64,000 nucleotides of DNA from Zoogloeaceae bacterium (GCA_024235595.1 JACKMC010000016.1:1-64000), one strand, 5' to 3'; numbered from the stretch's first letter, positions 52,358 to 61,853 are shown. The notes: generated by a model from the letters alone, not told the origin. Translations and numbers: made by a program.

Positions 52358-53361
52358 ATGGAACTCTATGCTGGAATCGACTTGCATTCCAACAACAGCA
52401 TGGTGGTAGTGCTCGATGAAACCGACCGGGTGGTTTACCGCAAGCGCTTGCCCAATAATCTCGATGGCATCATTTCGGCGCTGCGCTCGTGCGCCGGGCA
52501 GATCCAGGGCGTAGCGGTGGAATCGACGTTCAACTGGTACTGGCTGGTCGATGGTCTGCAGGAGGCAGGGTACGTGGTGCATCTGAGAACACGGCAGCGG
52601 TCAAGCAGTATGACGGGCTAAGTACAGCGGCGATGCAGCCGATGCCCGGCACCTGCGCACCTGCTGCGCCTGGGCATTCTGCCCGAGGGGTATATCTATC
52701 CGCGTGAAGGCGCGCCGTGCGCGATCTGCTGAAAGCGCAGCCAGTTGGTCAGGCAGCGCACCACCCAGATCCTGAGCATCCAGAACCTGCTGGCCCGCAA
52801 CCTGAGTCCGCTGCGCCCGGCAATCTTATCAGGCTGGCAGGCGCCGGACATCGATGCGCTGGCGCTGCTGCCCGAGCAGGCCCTTGCGGTGCAGGCCAAC
52901 CTTGCCGTGATGCACTGCCTCGACGAGCAGATCCACGGGCTCGAACACGCCATTCTCGAGCGCGCCACGCTGCGCGAGGACTACCGCGCGCTGCAGACGG
53001 TGAGCGGCATCGGCAAGGTGCTGGCGCTGACCATTGCGCTGGAGACCGGCGACATCGAGCGCTTCGCGAGTCCGGCAATTTCGCTTCCTACGCCTGCACG
53101 GTCAGCAGCCGGCGCGAGTCGAACGGCAAGAAAAAGGAGAAGGCAACACCAAGTGCGGCAACCGGCACCTGGCCTGGGCCTCGTCGAAGCGGCGCACTTT
53201 GCGGTGCGCTACAACGAACGCATCAAGCGCTTCTACCAGAAGAAGAGCGCCCGCACGCTGCCGGTGGTAGCCATCAAGGCGGTGGCCCACAGCTGGCGCG
53301 GGCGAGCTACCACGTCATGAAGAGCGGTGAGCCCTTCGACGTGGCGCGAGCGTTCGGATAA
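52358..53361 (+). mobile_element. IS110-family transposase, decayed by multiple frameshifts
   Basis: The start is intact: MELYAGIDLHSN carries the first Asp and VAVESTFNWYW the Glu of the DEDD RuvC-like catalytic domain. The frame then breaks near 52575 and continues in other frames (DAADARHL-type DD region, QTVSGIGKVLALTIALETGD, ASYHVMKSGEPFDVARAFG). At least six single-base deletions are visible when the expected reading is followed. The 5' SD (GAGGAGG) is intact. The element cannot make a full transposase. Flanking non-coding ends extend the element, but boundaries are unclear, as usual for IS110. Confidence 0.85.
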
Positions 53362-54036
53362 GGAGCAAGGGGCGGTGGTGGAGTGCCGCCAAGGGTTGGC
53401 ATAACCAGGAGACCTGATTGCACGCCACCACCGGCCCCGCCTGAGCAAGGCGAAGCTGCGCCCGTATCGCGAGCCACCAAGGGTTGGATCGCCTGGGAAA
53501 GAACGTGGGCGAAACCACAGATCTGTGCGAGCACGTTTGCTCGCCACGATTGGACGCGATGGGGAACAGAGGGTTTTCTGGGGCTGCCAGTGCAGCCAGG
53601 GGCAGGCACAGCACACCGTGCCGGCCTTGATCCTGATGGGTGACTGGTGCGCGCTATCGCGCAACCACACTACGAGAACCAAGTGCGCGGGGCCGTCGCC
53701 GGCCGGGCAGAGTAGAGACGGGATGCGGGACGAACCGCAGAAATTCGTTCGTCCCTATTGACGGGGGTGGCTAATGGGTGACCCCATGGGCTTTCCTTGC
53801 TCTTCCGCCCTACCGATCCCCCTCGCGCGGGTTGGGATGCGGCAGCGGCAAGGCCTGCGACCATTGCTCGCGCAAGCTGTCGGCGAACGTGCGGTCAGAT
53901 CCATCTTTGTAACACAACCCAGGGGCATGGGCCGTTGCCGATGCTCTCGCGCGTGGTGTGAGACGAGATTGGATCAAGGTGACAAAGCTAGACCCCCTGT
54001 GTTCCGATCGACGCGGCGGAGCGACCGGCCCCGGGT
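53362..54036. other. Gene-free stretch right of the IS110 relic
   Basis: It probably begins with the 3' non-coding end of the IS. A short direct repeat, CCAAGGGTTGG, occurs at about 53389-53399 and 53478-53488. No convincing gene was seen on either strand; short frames lack start signals and family features. Confidence 0.45.
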
Positions 54037-54945
54037 TCACCGGCATTCGAGCGACCGACTCGCCATGACGGCTGACGACGGGCCAAGTCCTCCGGTCTGA
54101 ACGTGCACGACCAAACTGGTCGGTGGCTCATCGGCCTGGATCGTGGTCCTCGTGCCCCAGAGCGAACGGCCCTTGAAAGCCGGCTCGTTTGCCAGTTCGC
54201 CGTAGCGCCGGCAATGTCCCGGGAACAGCGCACTTTCCGGCGGCCAGGGATGACAGTCCAGCGTCAGCGGGTGAGGGCCCGGGCGGGCCTCTGCAGACGC
54301 GATCATGCCCGGGGAGCCGCTCACGCTCCCGCGCGCGAAGACTTCGTAGCGTCCAGGGCCCACCACGGTGCAATCGACCATTGCAATTTCGGCAAACGGC
54401 TTGACGGTGTCCGGTGCGGAGAAGTGGCGCCAGGCAAACCATCCGGCGGTGCTGGAGGTCGCCACCAGAGCGGCCACGCCGGTCCACAGGCGTCTTCGCG
54501 TGCGGAATCCGGTCGCTCGAGCCTTGGCAGGGGCGGCGGAAGGCCGCTGCGTGCCACCTTCGCGCAGTGCCGACAAATCGTCCAGCAGTTGGTGCAAAAC
54601 AGTGTCGTCGGTGCCGGCCAGCCAGCCCACCAGATTGGTTGCGTGCAGGCTGCGGAAACCCAGGGGTGGCTGTACCGGTTCGATCAGCACCGGTAGCAGC
54701 ACGCCGCGCCTCAGGCCTTCGTTCGCCTCGTCACGTACCCAGGTCGAGACACAGGCTTCGCGGGACCAAAGCACAAGGATGGCGCCAGCCGCCTCCAGTT
54801 CCCGGCCTATCGCCTGTGAAAAATCGCTGCCGGAGCGCAATTGATGGTCCCACCAGACGGTCCGGCCCGCGTGTTCAAGCGCTTGGGCCAAGCGTGCAGC
54901 TGCCGCCCGATTCTCCGCGGCGTAGCTGATGAAAACGTCGGCCAT
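54037..54945 (-). CDS. Membrane-anchored TIR-domain protein
   Basis: The 302-residue protein has an N-terminal TIR domain. It reads ADVFISYAAENR, TVWWDHQLRSGSDF and STWVRDEANEGL, where the Glu sits at the TIR catalytic position. One membrane helix follows (about 153-173), then an extracytoplasmic domain of about 125 residues with Cys and Pro (VDCTVVGPGRYEVFARG). Two ATGs are adjacent; GGAGG is 6 nt before the second (54945) and only 3 nt before the first, so I prefer the second. It is monocistronic, next to IS110 debris. Confidence 0.85.
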   Translation of the reverse strand: MADVFISYAAENRAAAARLAQALEHAGRTVWWDHQLRSGSDFSQAIGRELEAAGAILVLWSREACVSTWVRDEANEGLRRGVLLPVLIEPVQPPLGFRSLHATNLVGWLAGTDDTVLHQLLDDLSALREGGTQRPSAAPAKARATGFRTRRRLWTGVAALVATSSTAGWFAWRHFSAPDTVKPFAEIAMVDCTVVGPGRYEVFARGSVSGSPGMIASAEARPGPHPLTLDCHPWPPESALFPGHCRRYGELANEPAFKGRSLWGTRTTIQADEPPTSLVVHVQTGGLGPSSAVMASRSLECR

Positions 54946-55014
54946 CATCTGCCTCCGGTGTGTCAGGCGCGTCGATAGGCGGCCATGGGGAGATGTTGCC
55001 CCGGGGCCACACCC

Positions 55015-55041
55015 GGCGCAATGCCCTTCGGCTATTGCGCC
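55015..55041. repeat. Palindromic repeat element
   Basis: GGCGCAA...TTGCGCC is an imperfect palindrome around CCCTTCGGC. It is the form of a common dispersed element of proteobacterial genomes. It directly precedes the heptamer array. Confidence 0.5.
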
Positions 55042-55050
55042 CTACACCCG

Positions 55051-55090
55051 GGCGTAGGGCGTAGGGCGTAGGGCGTAGGGCGTAGGGCGT
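55051..55090. repeat. Heptanucleotide tandem repeat (GGCGTAG), about 5.7 units
   Basis: Perfect GGCGTAG units start at 55051, 55058, 55065, 55072 and 55079, then a partial unit. It lies between the TIR gene promoter region and the truncated dehydrogenase, and looks like expansion of the adjoining palindrome edge. Confidence 0.9.
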
Positions 55091-55137
55091 CTGCAGCTTC
55101 GGCAGGCCGATTCTGGCCGGATGTACTCATTCAGAAT

Positions 55138-55620
55138 TCAAGCCAAAAGCGGCCGTCTGCGCTGCTTTCGGAATGAGCGCGGCGCCTTGCCGATCGCGCC
55201 ATCGGCAACCAGTTGCCTGGCATGGAGCACGCTCGGCGCGTAGCGGAAGCTGGCGGCATAGGCTGTGTTGCCCCCCTTGCGCTGCGCAAGCCGGTACAGC
55301 TCGACGGCCGTTTCACCGCTGGCCGTGAGCGGCTTGTCGCTGAAGCCGTGACAGCCGAACTCGATGACCTGGGCAATGGCCTCGTAATGGGCGCCGCCCG
55401 GCGTCGCGATCGAGACGATGTCCGGCCGGCAAGCCTCCAGTGCCTGCCGCCAGTCGGTACCCGAACAGGGGATGGCCAACCTGGCGGCGACCTCGGCGAC
55501 GACACTCGCCGTCCTGCCGACGATCCCCACGACCTCGGCGCCGGCGCCGCGGAATGCGTCAGCGTGGCCCTGTCCCGCAAATCCGGTTCCAGCAATCAAG
55601 ACTTTCAGCTTGCGATCCAT
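55138..55620 (-). pseudogene. Truncated Gfo/Idh/MocA-family dehydrogenase
   Basis: The 160-residue frame has an intact NAD-binding N-terminus (KVLIAGTGFAGQGHADAF) and Idh features such as IVSIATPGGAHYEAI and DKPLTASGETA. It stops just after SVLHARQLVADGAIG, where a full-length enzyme (about 340-400 residues) would enter its C-terminal substrate domain. The last about 15 residues (RSFRKQRRRPLLA) look unrelated, so the 3' half was lost by deletion or insertion. A repeat-rich stretch follows. Activity is unlikely. Confidence 0.75.
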
Positions 55621-55849
55621 CGTTTCGCCCGGCAAGTTGGCGTATCGATACACTCCGCTGTACCGGGAACTCTGGCAAGTCTGTTCTTGGAAGCGCCAGC
55701 GCTTAGCACTGCCCGGCGCTCGGCCCGCACACGCCAGGCCCTCGGGAAGTCGGCAAGCCCTTCAAGGCACCGAAGCTGAATGCCGGCCGATTCCTGGCGG
55801 GGCCGATGCGCAGCAACGAATCCTGTACGATCGTCCGCGCCCGGTCTTG

Positions 55850-56662
55850 CTACCTCGGCATCGCCGCGGCCTCGAACCCGTAGTCGCTCAGCGTCTTTTG
55901 TCCGGCCGGCGAGAGGATGTAGAGCGCCAGCCGCCATGCCTCGCCCGAGGCGTCGCTGCGCACCACAAGGCCGTAATCGGCGCCGACGGACAAGGCCTCG
56001 GGTACCCTGACGATCCTCAGCGCCGGAACTTCCTTGCGGGCAAGCACGGCGTTGGTGCAGTAGGTCAGGAACAGGTCCGCCTTCTTGCCGGCCATCACCC
56101 ACCCGTACTGGTTCGTGCCTTCGGGCGCCTTCTCGCTCTGGGCACCGCCTGTGAGCTGCAGGGCCTTGCCGGAGAGCAGCGCGAAGCTGCCGGGGCGCAG
56201 CTTCTCCGCCTTTTCGAAGAGCGCCCAGGCGTAGTCCCCGCTCGGGTCCGCCTTCGGCGTGGAGGTACCGACCCGCAGGTCCGGCCTGAGCAGGGCGTCG
56301 AGGAGCGTGTCGCTCGAAACCTCGAGTTCCGGCTGGACCAGGGCGCACAGCTGATTGCGCGCGAAGAGCACCACCGGTCCGCCCCATCCGGTAGCCGCAA
56401 GCCGCTCCGGATGGGCCATGTTGGCCGAGGCGAAGAGTTCCGGTCGGTCGCCTTCCTCGATGCCTTTCCTGAGCAATCCGCTCGGGCCGAAGCGGGTCTT
56501 CACTGCGGTCTTGTACTGGGTCGCGTAATTCGATGCCAGCTCGCCAAGCGCCGCCTCGAGGCTGCCCGCTGCCGCCAGCGTCACCGTCTGCGCAGACGCC
56601 GCGATGGGTGCGAAGACTGCAGCGGTCGCTGCGCAGGCCAGCAATTTCGCCTTGCTTTTCAC
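55850..56662 (-). CDS. ModA-like periplasmic substrate-binding protein
   Basis: The 270-residue product has a Sec signal (LLACAATAAVFAPIAASAQ) and a type II periplasmic-binding fold with AAAGSLEAAL, FGPSGLLRKGIEEG and ADLFLTYC. It matches the molybdate/tungstate-binding ModA group. The start is a GTG at 56662, set by GAGGAGG 7 nt upstream; no ATG fits. No modB or modC is near, so it is an orphan that may serve a distant permease. Ligand is inferred. Confidence 0.8.
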   Translation of the reverse strand: MKSKAKLLACAATAAVFAPIAASAQTVTLAAAGSLEAALGELASNYATQYKTAVKTRFGPSGLLRKGIEEGDRPELFASANMAHPERLAATGWGGPVVLFARNQLCALVQPELEVSSDTLLDALLRPDLRVGTSTPKADPSGDYAWALFEKAEKLRPGSFALLSGKALQLTGGAQSEKAPEGTNQYGWVMAGKKADLFLTYCTNAVLARKEVPALRIVRVPEALSVGADYGLVVRSDASGEAWRLALYILSPAGQKTLSDYGFEAAAMPR

Positions 56663-56884
56663 GAATACCTCCTCTTCATGGATTTGCGACGGAGCTGCGC
56701 GGTGGGGCTGCAGGACGGTTCGCGCCCGGAGGACGCGAGCAGCGCGTGAGCATAAGCAAGACGCCTCACTGTGTCCATTGGCAAGCCGGGGCCTGTCATA
56801 TCCGATCGCGGCAACACCCAGTCCGCATTGCCTCCAGGCGCCACGCGGCTGCATTGCGACCCATCGCGGCCAGCCCTCACGACC

Positions 56885-57784
56885 TCAGGGCAGCACCCGG
56901 GTTTCCTCGGCGAGCAGGGCACGTGCCCAGTCGGGCAGCTCGGCCTGGGGATGCGCCTTTACCCATTCCTCGAGCGCGCGCCGTGCCGCGATACGCTCGC
57001 CGCGACCGAGCTGCGCGCGGATGCGCACCAGGGCCGCAGCCGGGCTCTCGGATGCCTCGGCGCGGGGGTCCGCCCCTTGCGCCGAGGACGCCTCTGGCGC
57101 CTGCGCCTCGAGCGGCGCGGCACGCTTGTGCATGAACGCGGCCGGCGGCGCGTCGCGCAAGGCGCCGAGCGCGGATTTCGCGGCGGGAGCCGCGCCCGCG
57201 GGCGCGGCGTCGGCCGCAACCGGCGGGGCCGCAGGCGCGGCAGCCGTGGACGTCGCCCGCGGAGCGGGCTGAGTGGCCTCCACGCCTGCGGCCTGGCGCT
57301 GGCGCTCGGCGTTCGGGCGTGGTGCCGCACGAAATTCCGTCGCCGCCGGCGGCGCGTCCGCGGCGGCCCGGGGAGCCGACGGCTTGGCAGGCGCAGGCTC
57401 GAGCGGGAGGGGCGCGGCGCCCTGGACGGCGTCGTTTTCCGGCCGCATCGGCGCGGACGCGGCTGCCTGCTCGCGCTCGGGCGTCATCGGCTGCGGCGCC
57501 ACCGCGGTCGGGAACATCACCCTGATCGCGCCGAAGGACAACAGCACCGTGGCGGCCAGCGCCAGCGGAACGCGCAGCCGCTGCCAGCGCGCGGGGCGGA
57601 TGACGGTGGCGCCGGTGGGCGCCGGGGCAGCCCCCGCGCCGGCCGCCAGCTCGACCTCGACCGCGGCGCGCACGCGTGCGTCGAGCGCCGCATCCGGCGC
57701 CGGCGGCGTGTCGCCCTGCCAGGCCTCGCGAAGGGCCCGTTCGTCCTCGGGCGCGGGCGAATCGTCGAACCGGCGCTCGCTCAT
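56885..57784 (-). CDS. Membrane anti-sigma-factor-like protein
   Basis: The 299-residue product has a short N-terminal cytoplasmic domain and one membrane helix (VPLALAATVLLSFGAIRVMF, about 72-91). A very Ala/Pro-rich periplasmic region follows, then a helical end (RIAARRALEEWVKAHPQAEL). Its start overlaps the ECF sigma stop by 4 nt. This layout is typical of anti-sigma factors that hold the sigma factor at the membrane. A zinc (ZAS) motif is not seen. Confidence 0.72.
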   Translation of the reverse strand: MSERRFDDSPAPEDERALREAWQGDTPPAPDAALDARVRAAVEVELAAGAGAAPAPTGATVIRPARWQRLRVPLALAATVLLSFGAIRVMFPTAVAPQPMTPEREQAAASAPMRPENDAVQGAAPLPLEPAPAKPSAPRAAADAPPAATEFRAAPRPNAERQRQAAGVEATQPAPRATSTAAAPAAPPVAADAAPAGAAPAAKSALGALRDAPPAAFMHKRAAPLEAQAPEASSAQGADPRAEASESPAAALVRIRAQLGRGERIAARRALEEWVKAHPQAELPDWARALLAEETRVLP

Positions 57785-58392
57785 GATTGCGACTCCTTGT
57801 GCGGCATCAACAGGCTGCGCAGCCTGCCCAGCGCATAGCGCAGCCGGCTCTTGGCGGTCTCGGCATTGACGCCGGTGATTCGGGCGATCTCCTCGACCGA
57901 GTGCTCGCCGTATTCGCGCAGCAGGATGGCCTCGCGTTGAACCGCCGGCAGGCTCGCGAGCGCTTCGTGCAGGCGTGCGTTCATACGCTTGCCGTCGAGC
58001 GCTTCATCGGCACTCGGGCGACGCTCGTCGGCGATCCGCTCGAGCGGATCGCCGTCATCCTCGGCGTTCTGCAGCTCGCTGGCCAGCAACGGGCGATGGC
58101 GACGGACGAGGTCGATGGCGAGGTTGCGGGCGATGGTGAACAGCCAGGTACGAAAGGCCGCCTCGGGGCGGTAGCGGCCACGTTCGCGGGTGACCCGGAT
58201 CCACACTTCCTGGAACAGGTCGTCGACGCTGCCCGCGCCAGGCGGCAACAGCCGCGCCAGGTAGGCGTAGAGCGCGCGCCGGTGACGGGCATAGAGCACA
58301 TCGAAGGCCGCCATCTCGCCGGCGGCGAAGGCGGCCATCAGCGCCGCATCGCTGCGGGCATCGTCACAGGCTCGGGGCTCGGCGGCACTCAT
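57781..58392 (-). CDS. ECF (sigma-70 group 4) RNA polymerase sigma factor
   Basis: The 203-residue sigma factor has region 2 (DVLYARHRRALYAYLARLLP, VDDLFQEVWIRV, FRTWLFTIARNLAIDLVRRH) and region 4 (LPAVQREAILLREYGEHSVE, EIARITGVNAETAKSRLRYA). It is coupled by ATGA overlap to the anti-sigma gene downstream, and lies 70 bp after the YfbK-like lipoprotein gene. It probably directs an envelope-related response, with the regulon including these genes. Confidence 0.93.
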   Translation of the reverse strand: MSAAEPRACDDARSDAALMAAFAAGEMAAFDVLYARHRRALYAYLARLLPPGAGSVDDLFQEVWIRVTRERGRYRPEAAFRTWLFTIARNLAIDLVRRHRPLLASELQNAEDDGDPLERIADERRPSADEALDGKRMNARLHEALASLPAVQREAILLREYGEHSVEEIARITGVNAETAKSRLRYALGRLRSLLMPHKESQS

Positions 58393-58462
58393 GGGCGGGG
58401 AGTATAAGCGCCCCCGCCCTGCCAGCGGCACCGCGACCGCACTCATGTGCCTGCCGGCACGC

Positions 58463-60241
58463 TCACTCGGCGCACTGGCCGTCCTCGCGGGCGGTGCTGC
58501 AGCCGCGCGACGGCCGGGTCTCGAGCGCACCGGCGAGCTTGACCAGGCGCAGGAACTCGCCGCGATAGCCGAAGCGGTCTTCGCCGCGCGCCCCGGCAGC
58601 GAGCCGTTCGATCTGCTCGGGGCCGAAGCTGCCGAGATACTTGCCACCGCGCAGGTGCTGGCCGAAGGCGGCCACCGCGGCGGTGAAACGCAGGTCGGTG
58701 CTGGCCGCTGCGGCGCTGCGGATCTGCTCGCGCTTCACCGCCACCTCGATCTCGTTCGCGGCGCCGCCGGCCGGCTGCTTGTAGCGCAATCTCAGCATGC
58801 CCAGCTCGTCGCCATGGCCAACGACCGGTGCCGGTCGCGCGTAGCGGCTCTCGCCGAGCATGCCGGGCTGGCCTACCAGGCTCAGTTCGTACAGCGCGGT
58901 GACCCCGTGGCCGGCGCCGACCTCGCCCGCGTCGACCTTGTCGTTGCGGAAATCCTCGCGCGCCAGGGCGCGGTTCTCGTAGCCGATGAGACGGTATTCG
59001 GAGACCACCGCGGGGTTGAATTCCATCTGGATCTTGACGTCGCGGGCGACGATGGAGAGGGTCGAAGCGGCCTCCTCGACCAGCACCTTGTGGGCTTCGT
59101 TGAGGGTGTCGATGTAGGCGTAGTTGCCATCACCCGCGTCGGCCAGGCGCTCCATCAGGTCTTCGCGGTAGTTGCCCGTGCCAAAGCCCAGCGTGGTCAG
59201 CGAAACCCCGCTCTTGCGCCTGTCCTCGACCAGTGCCTTGAGCGCCTCGAAGTCCGACAAGCCGACGTTGAAGTCGCCGTCGGTGGCCAGCAGGATGCGG
59301 TTGATGCCCTCCTCGCGGTAGGCCTGGCGCGCCATCTCGTAGGCCAACCGGATGCCGGCCTCGCCAGCGGTGGAGCCGCCCGGCCGCAGCTCTTCGAGCG
59401 CGGCGCGGATCTTGCCGCGCTCACTGCCGGGGGTGGGCGGCAGCACCACCCGGGTGCCGCTGGCATAGGTCACCAGCGAGACCCGGTCCTGCGGACGCAG
59501 GGTATCGGTCAGCAGGCGCAGCGCGTTCTTGAGCAGCGGCAGCTTGTTGGCGGCGGTCATCGAGCCGGACACATCGACCAGGAACACCAGGTTGGCCGGC
59601 GGCAGCTCGGAACGCACCGCGTCCATCGCCCGCACACCGACCCGCAGCAGCAGCCGGTCGGCGTTCCAGGGCGCCGGGGTGAGCTCGGTGTGCACTGCAA
59701 AGGGCTCGCCGCGACGCGCCACCGGCCGGCTCTCCCAGGGGAAGTAGTTGATCATCTCCTCGATGCGCACCGCATCGTCGGGCGGCAACTGGCCGGCCAT
59801 GATCATGCGCCGCACATTGGCATAGGCACCGGTATCGACGTCGATGGAGAAGGTCGAGAAGGGCTGGGTGGCGGTGGCGACGACGCCGTTCTGGTCGAGC
59901 TCCGCGTAGCGCTCGCGGGACGCTTCCGGTGGCGGCGGCAAGCGATGGTAGCCGGTCGCGCCCAACACCGAGGCCTGCGCCATCGTCGAACGTTTGGCAA
60001 CGGCCTGGTCGCGAACCGGTGCCGGGGCACTGGCCAGCGGGGCGGCCTTGCCGGCGACGGCATCCTGTTCGCGGGCAACGCGCCCCTCCTCATGCACGCC
60101 GGGCGTTGCCGCGACCGGGCTCTCCGGTCTCGGCGCAGGCGCGGCATCGCCGTGGCGCTGGGCCTCCGGCGCGGTGCCGCAGGCGGCAAGTGAAAGCATC
60201 AGCACAGCGCAGGCAAGCGGGCGAAGTCTTGTGATCGGCAT
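58463..60241 (-). CDS. YfbK-like vWA-domain lipoprotein
   Basis: The 592-residue lipoprotein has lipobox LSLAAC and a Pro/Ala-rich linker. Next comes a YfbK/von Willebrand N-terminal region (FSTFSIDVDTGAYANVRRM, EEMINYFPWE). A vWA domain with an intact MIDAS (FLVDVSGSM, with Thr and Asp further on in LLATDGDFNVGL) is followed by a C-terminal family domain. It is in the envelope, facing the periplasm. It precedes the ECF sigma and anti-sigma genes on the same strand, so the three probably form one signalling unit. Confidence 0.9.
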   Translation of the reverse strand: MPITRLRPLACAVLMLSLAACGTAPEAQRHGDAAPAPRPESPVAATPGVHEEGRVAREQDAVAGKAAPLASAPAPVRDQAVAKRSTMAQASVLGATGYHRLPPPPEASRERYAELDQNGVVATATQPFSTFSIDVDTGAYANVRRMIMAGQLPPDDAVRIEEMINYFPWESRPVARRGEPFAVHTELTPAPWNADRLLLRVGVRAMDAVRSELPPANLVFLVDVSGSMTAANKLPLLKNALRLLTDTLRPQDRVSLVTYASGTRVVLPPTPGSERGKIRAALEELRPGGSTAGEAGIRLAYEMARQAYREEGINRILLATDGDFNVGLSDFEALKALVEDRRKSGVSLTTLGFGTGNYREDLMERLADAGDGNYAYIDTLNEAHKVLVEEAASTLSIVARDVKIQMEFNPAVVSEYRLIGYENRALAREDFRNDKVDAGEVGAGHGVTALYELSLVGQPGMLGESRYARPAPVVGHGDELGMLRLRYKQPAGGAANEIEVAVKREQIRSAAAASTDLRFTAAVAAFGQHLRGGKYLGSFGPEQIERLAAGARGEDRFGYRGEFLRLVKLAGALETRPSRGCSTAREDGQCAE

Positions 60242-60443
60242 AGTCGTTCTCCATCGGTCGATGCCCGGCACATCCGGGCCATGCACCTTGAACGGACGAG
60301 TGACGGAAAAGGGGTTAAAGCCGCGCAAATAGTCGATACGCATTCGAGTGCGCGCCAAGCCGCCCTAGACGAGGGGCTTTCGAGCTACAGTAAACCCGTC
60401 CCCGGCAAAGGCCGCCCTGCCAACCATCTACGGAACGGATTCG

Positions 60444-61853
60444 ATGCGCAAACGTGACAACAGCCTCTCCACCGACCAGAAGGCCCTGACCCTCAATCTG
60501 GACAAGTTGAAATACGGCTCCATCGTCGAGATCGGCGCGGGCCAGGAGGTGGCGCGCCGCTTCTTCCACGTCGGCGCGGCGGCCGGCACCGTGGCCAAGA
60601 CCATGTCCGCCTACGACATGGCGGTGAGCGACGACATCTACGGTCATGTCGACCGCTATGTGAGCCGCGCCCGCCTGCTGCAGATGCTGGACAAGGAATT
60701 CACCCAGGTGGTGCAGCGGCTTGCCGACAAGCGCCCCAAGAACACCACCTTCTTCGCCTATGCGGCCACCGTCACCGCGCGCAGCTTCAAGCAGAAGAAC
60801 GAGTGCCACGGCTGGATCGGCATCCGCGTGCAGCTTCATCCGGGCGCCGCGCCGAGCGACATCGTGCTGCATGTGCGCATGCTCGACAACGACAACGCGC
60901 TGCAGTCCGAGGCGCTCGGCATCCTCGGCGTCAATCTGATCTACGGTGCCTTCTTCCATTACCAGCAGCCCGAATGGATCGTCGAGAGCCTCGCCGACGG
61001 GCTGTCCTCGGATCGCATCGAGGTCGACCTCATCCACTTCTCCGGCCCCTATTTCGAGGAGGTGGAGAACCGGCTCATGAACCTTCACCTCATTCGAAGC
61101 TGGCTGACCCGCGCCATCATCTTCAACCCCGCCGGCGAGGTGGTGGTACCGGGCGAGTTGCTGTATCGCAAACCGATGCTGGTGATCCGCGGCAGCTTCA
61201 AGCCGGTGACCTGCGTGAACATCGACATGATGCAGGGCGGGCAGAAGCAGTTCAGCCAGATCGCCGCGGTCGATGAACCGGAAATCCTGTCGCTGGCCGA
61301 GATCACCATGAATTCGCTGGTCAGCGGCGACAACATCGACGGCGCCGACTTTCTCGCCCGGATCGACCTGCTCGGCTCGCAGGGCTACACGGTGATGATC
61401 TCCGACTACCTGCGCTTCTTCCGCCTGCGCGCCTATCTGCGGCGCTACACGCAAAAGCCGATCGGTATCGTGATGAGCGTGCGCGACCTCGAGGCGCTGT
61501 TCGACGAGAAATACTACGAAGGCCTCGAAGGCGGCATCCTCGAAGCCTTCGGCAAGCTGTTTCCCGACAACACCCACGTCTATGTCTATCCCTCGCGCCG
61601 CCATGGCGAGAACGAAATGATCATGCTCGACAACGTGCCCGTCCCCGGGCACCTGCGGCATCTGCTCGCCTTTCTCAAGGAGAACGGCAAGCTGGTGGCG
61701 ATCGAACCGCAGGATGCCGACCACCTCGGCATCGACGCCGCCGAAACGCTCGCGGCACTGCGCCGCGGCCCCGGCGCGTGGGAGAAGGATGTCCCCGAAG
61801 GGGTGGCCGCACGCATCATCGAAGGCCGGCTGCTGGGATACGACTCCGAATAG
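60444..61853 (+). CDS. Conserved protein of unknown function, 469 residues
   Basis: I do not recognise the family with confidence. The soluble protein has no signal peptide and a well-conserved look (KYGSIVEIGAGQEVARRFFH, RPKNTTFFAYAATVTARSF, ECHGWIGIRVQLHP, GSFKPVTCVNIDMMQGGQKQ). No catalytic motif can be named. Codon use matches the neighbours. It is divergent from the YfbK-like gene and monocistronic. Long-distance database searching, not local context, would be needed to name it. Confidence 0.78.
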   Translation: MRKRDNSLSTDQKALTLNLDKLKYGSIVEIGAGQEVARRFFHVGAAAGTVAKTMSAYDMAVSDDIYGHVDRYVSRARLLQMLDKEFTQVVQRLADKRPKNTTFFAYAATVTARSFKQKNECHGWIGIRVQLHPGAAPSDIVLHVRMLDNDNALQSEALGILGVNLIYGAFFHYQQPEWIVESLADGLSSDRIEVDLIHFSGPYFEEVENRLMNLHLIRSWLTRAIIFNPAGEVVVPGELLYRKPMLVIRGSFKPVTCVNIDMMQGGQKQFSQIAAVDEPEILSLAEITMNSLVSGDNIDGADFLARIDLLGSQGYTVMISDYLRFFRLRAYLRRYTQKPIGIVMSVRDLEALFDEKYYEGLEGGILEAFGKLFPDNTHVYVYPSRRHGENEMIMLDNVPVPGHLRHLLAFLKENGKLVAIEPQDADHLGIDAAETLAALRRGPGAWEKDVPEGVAARIIEGRLLGYDSE

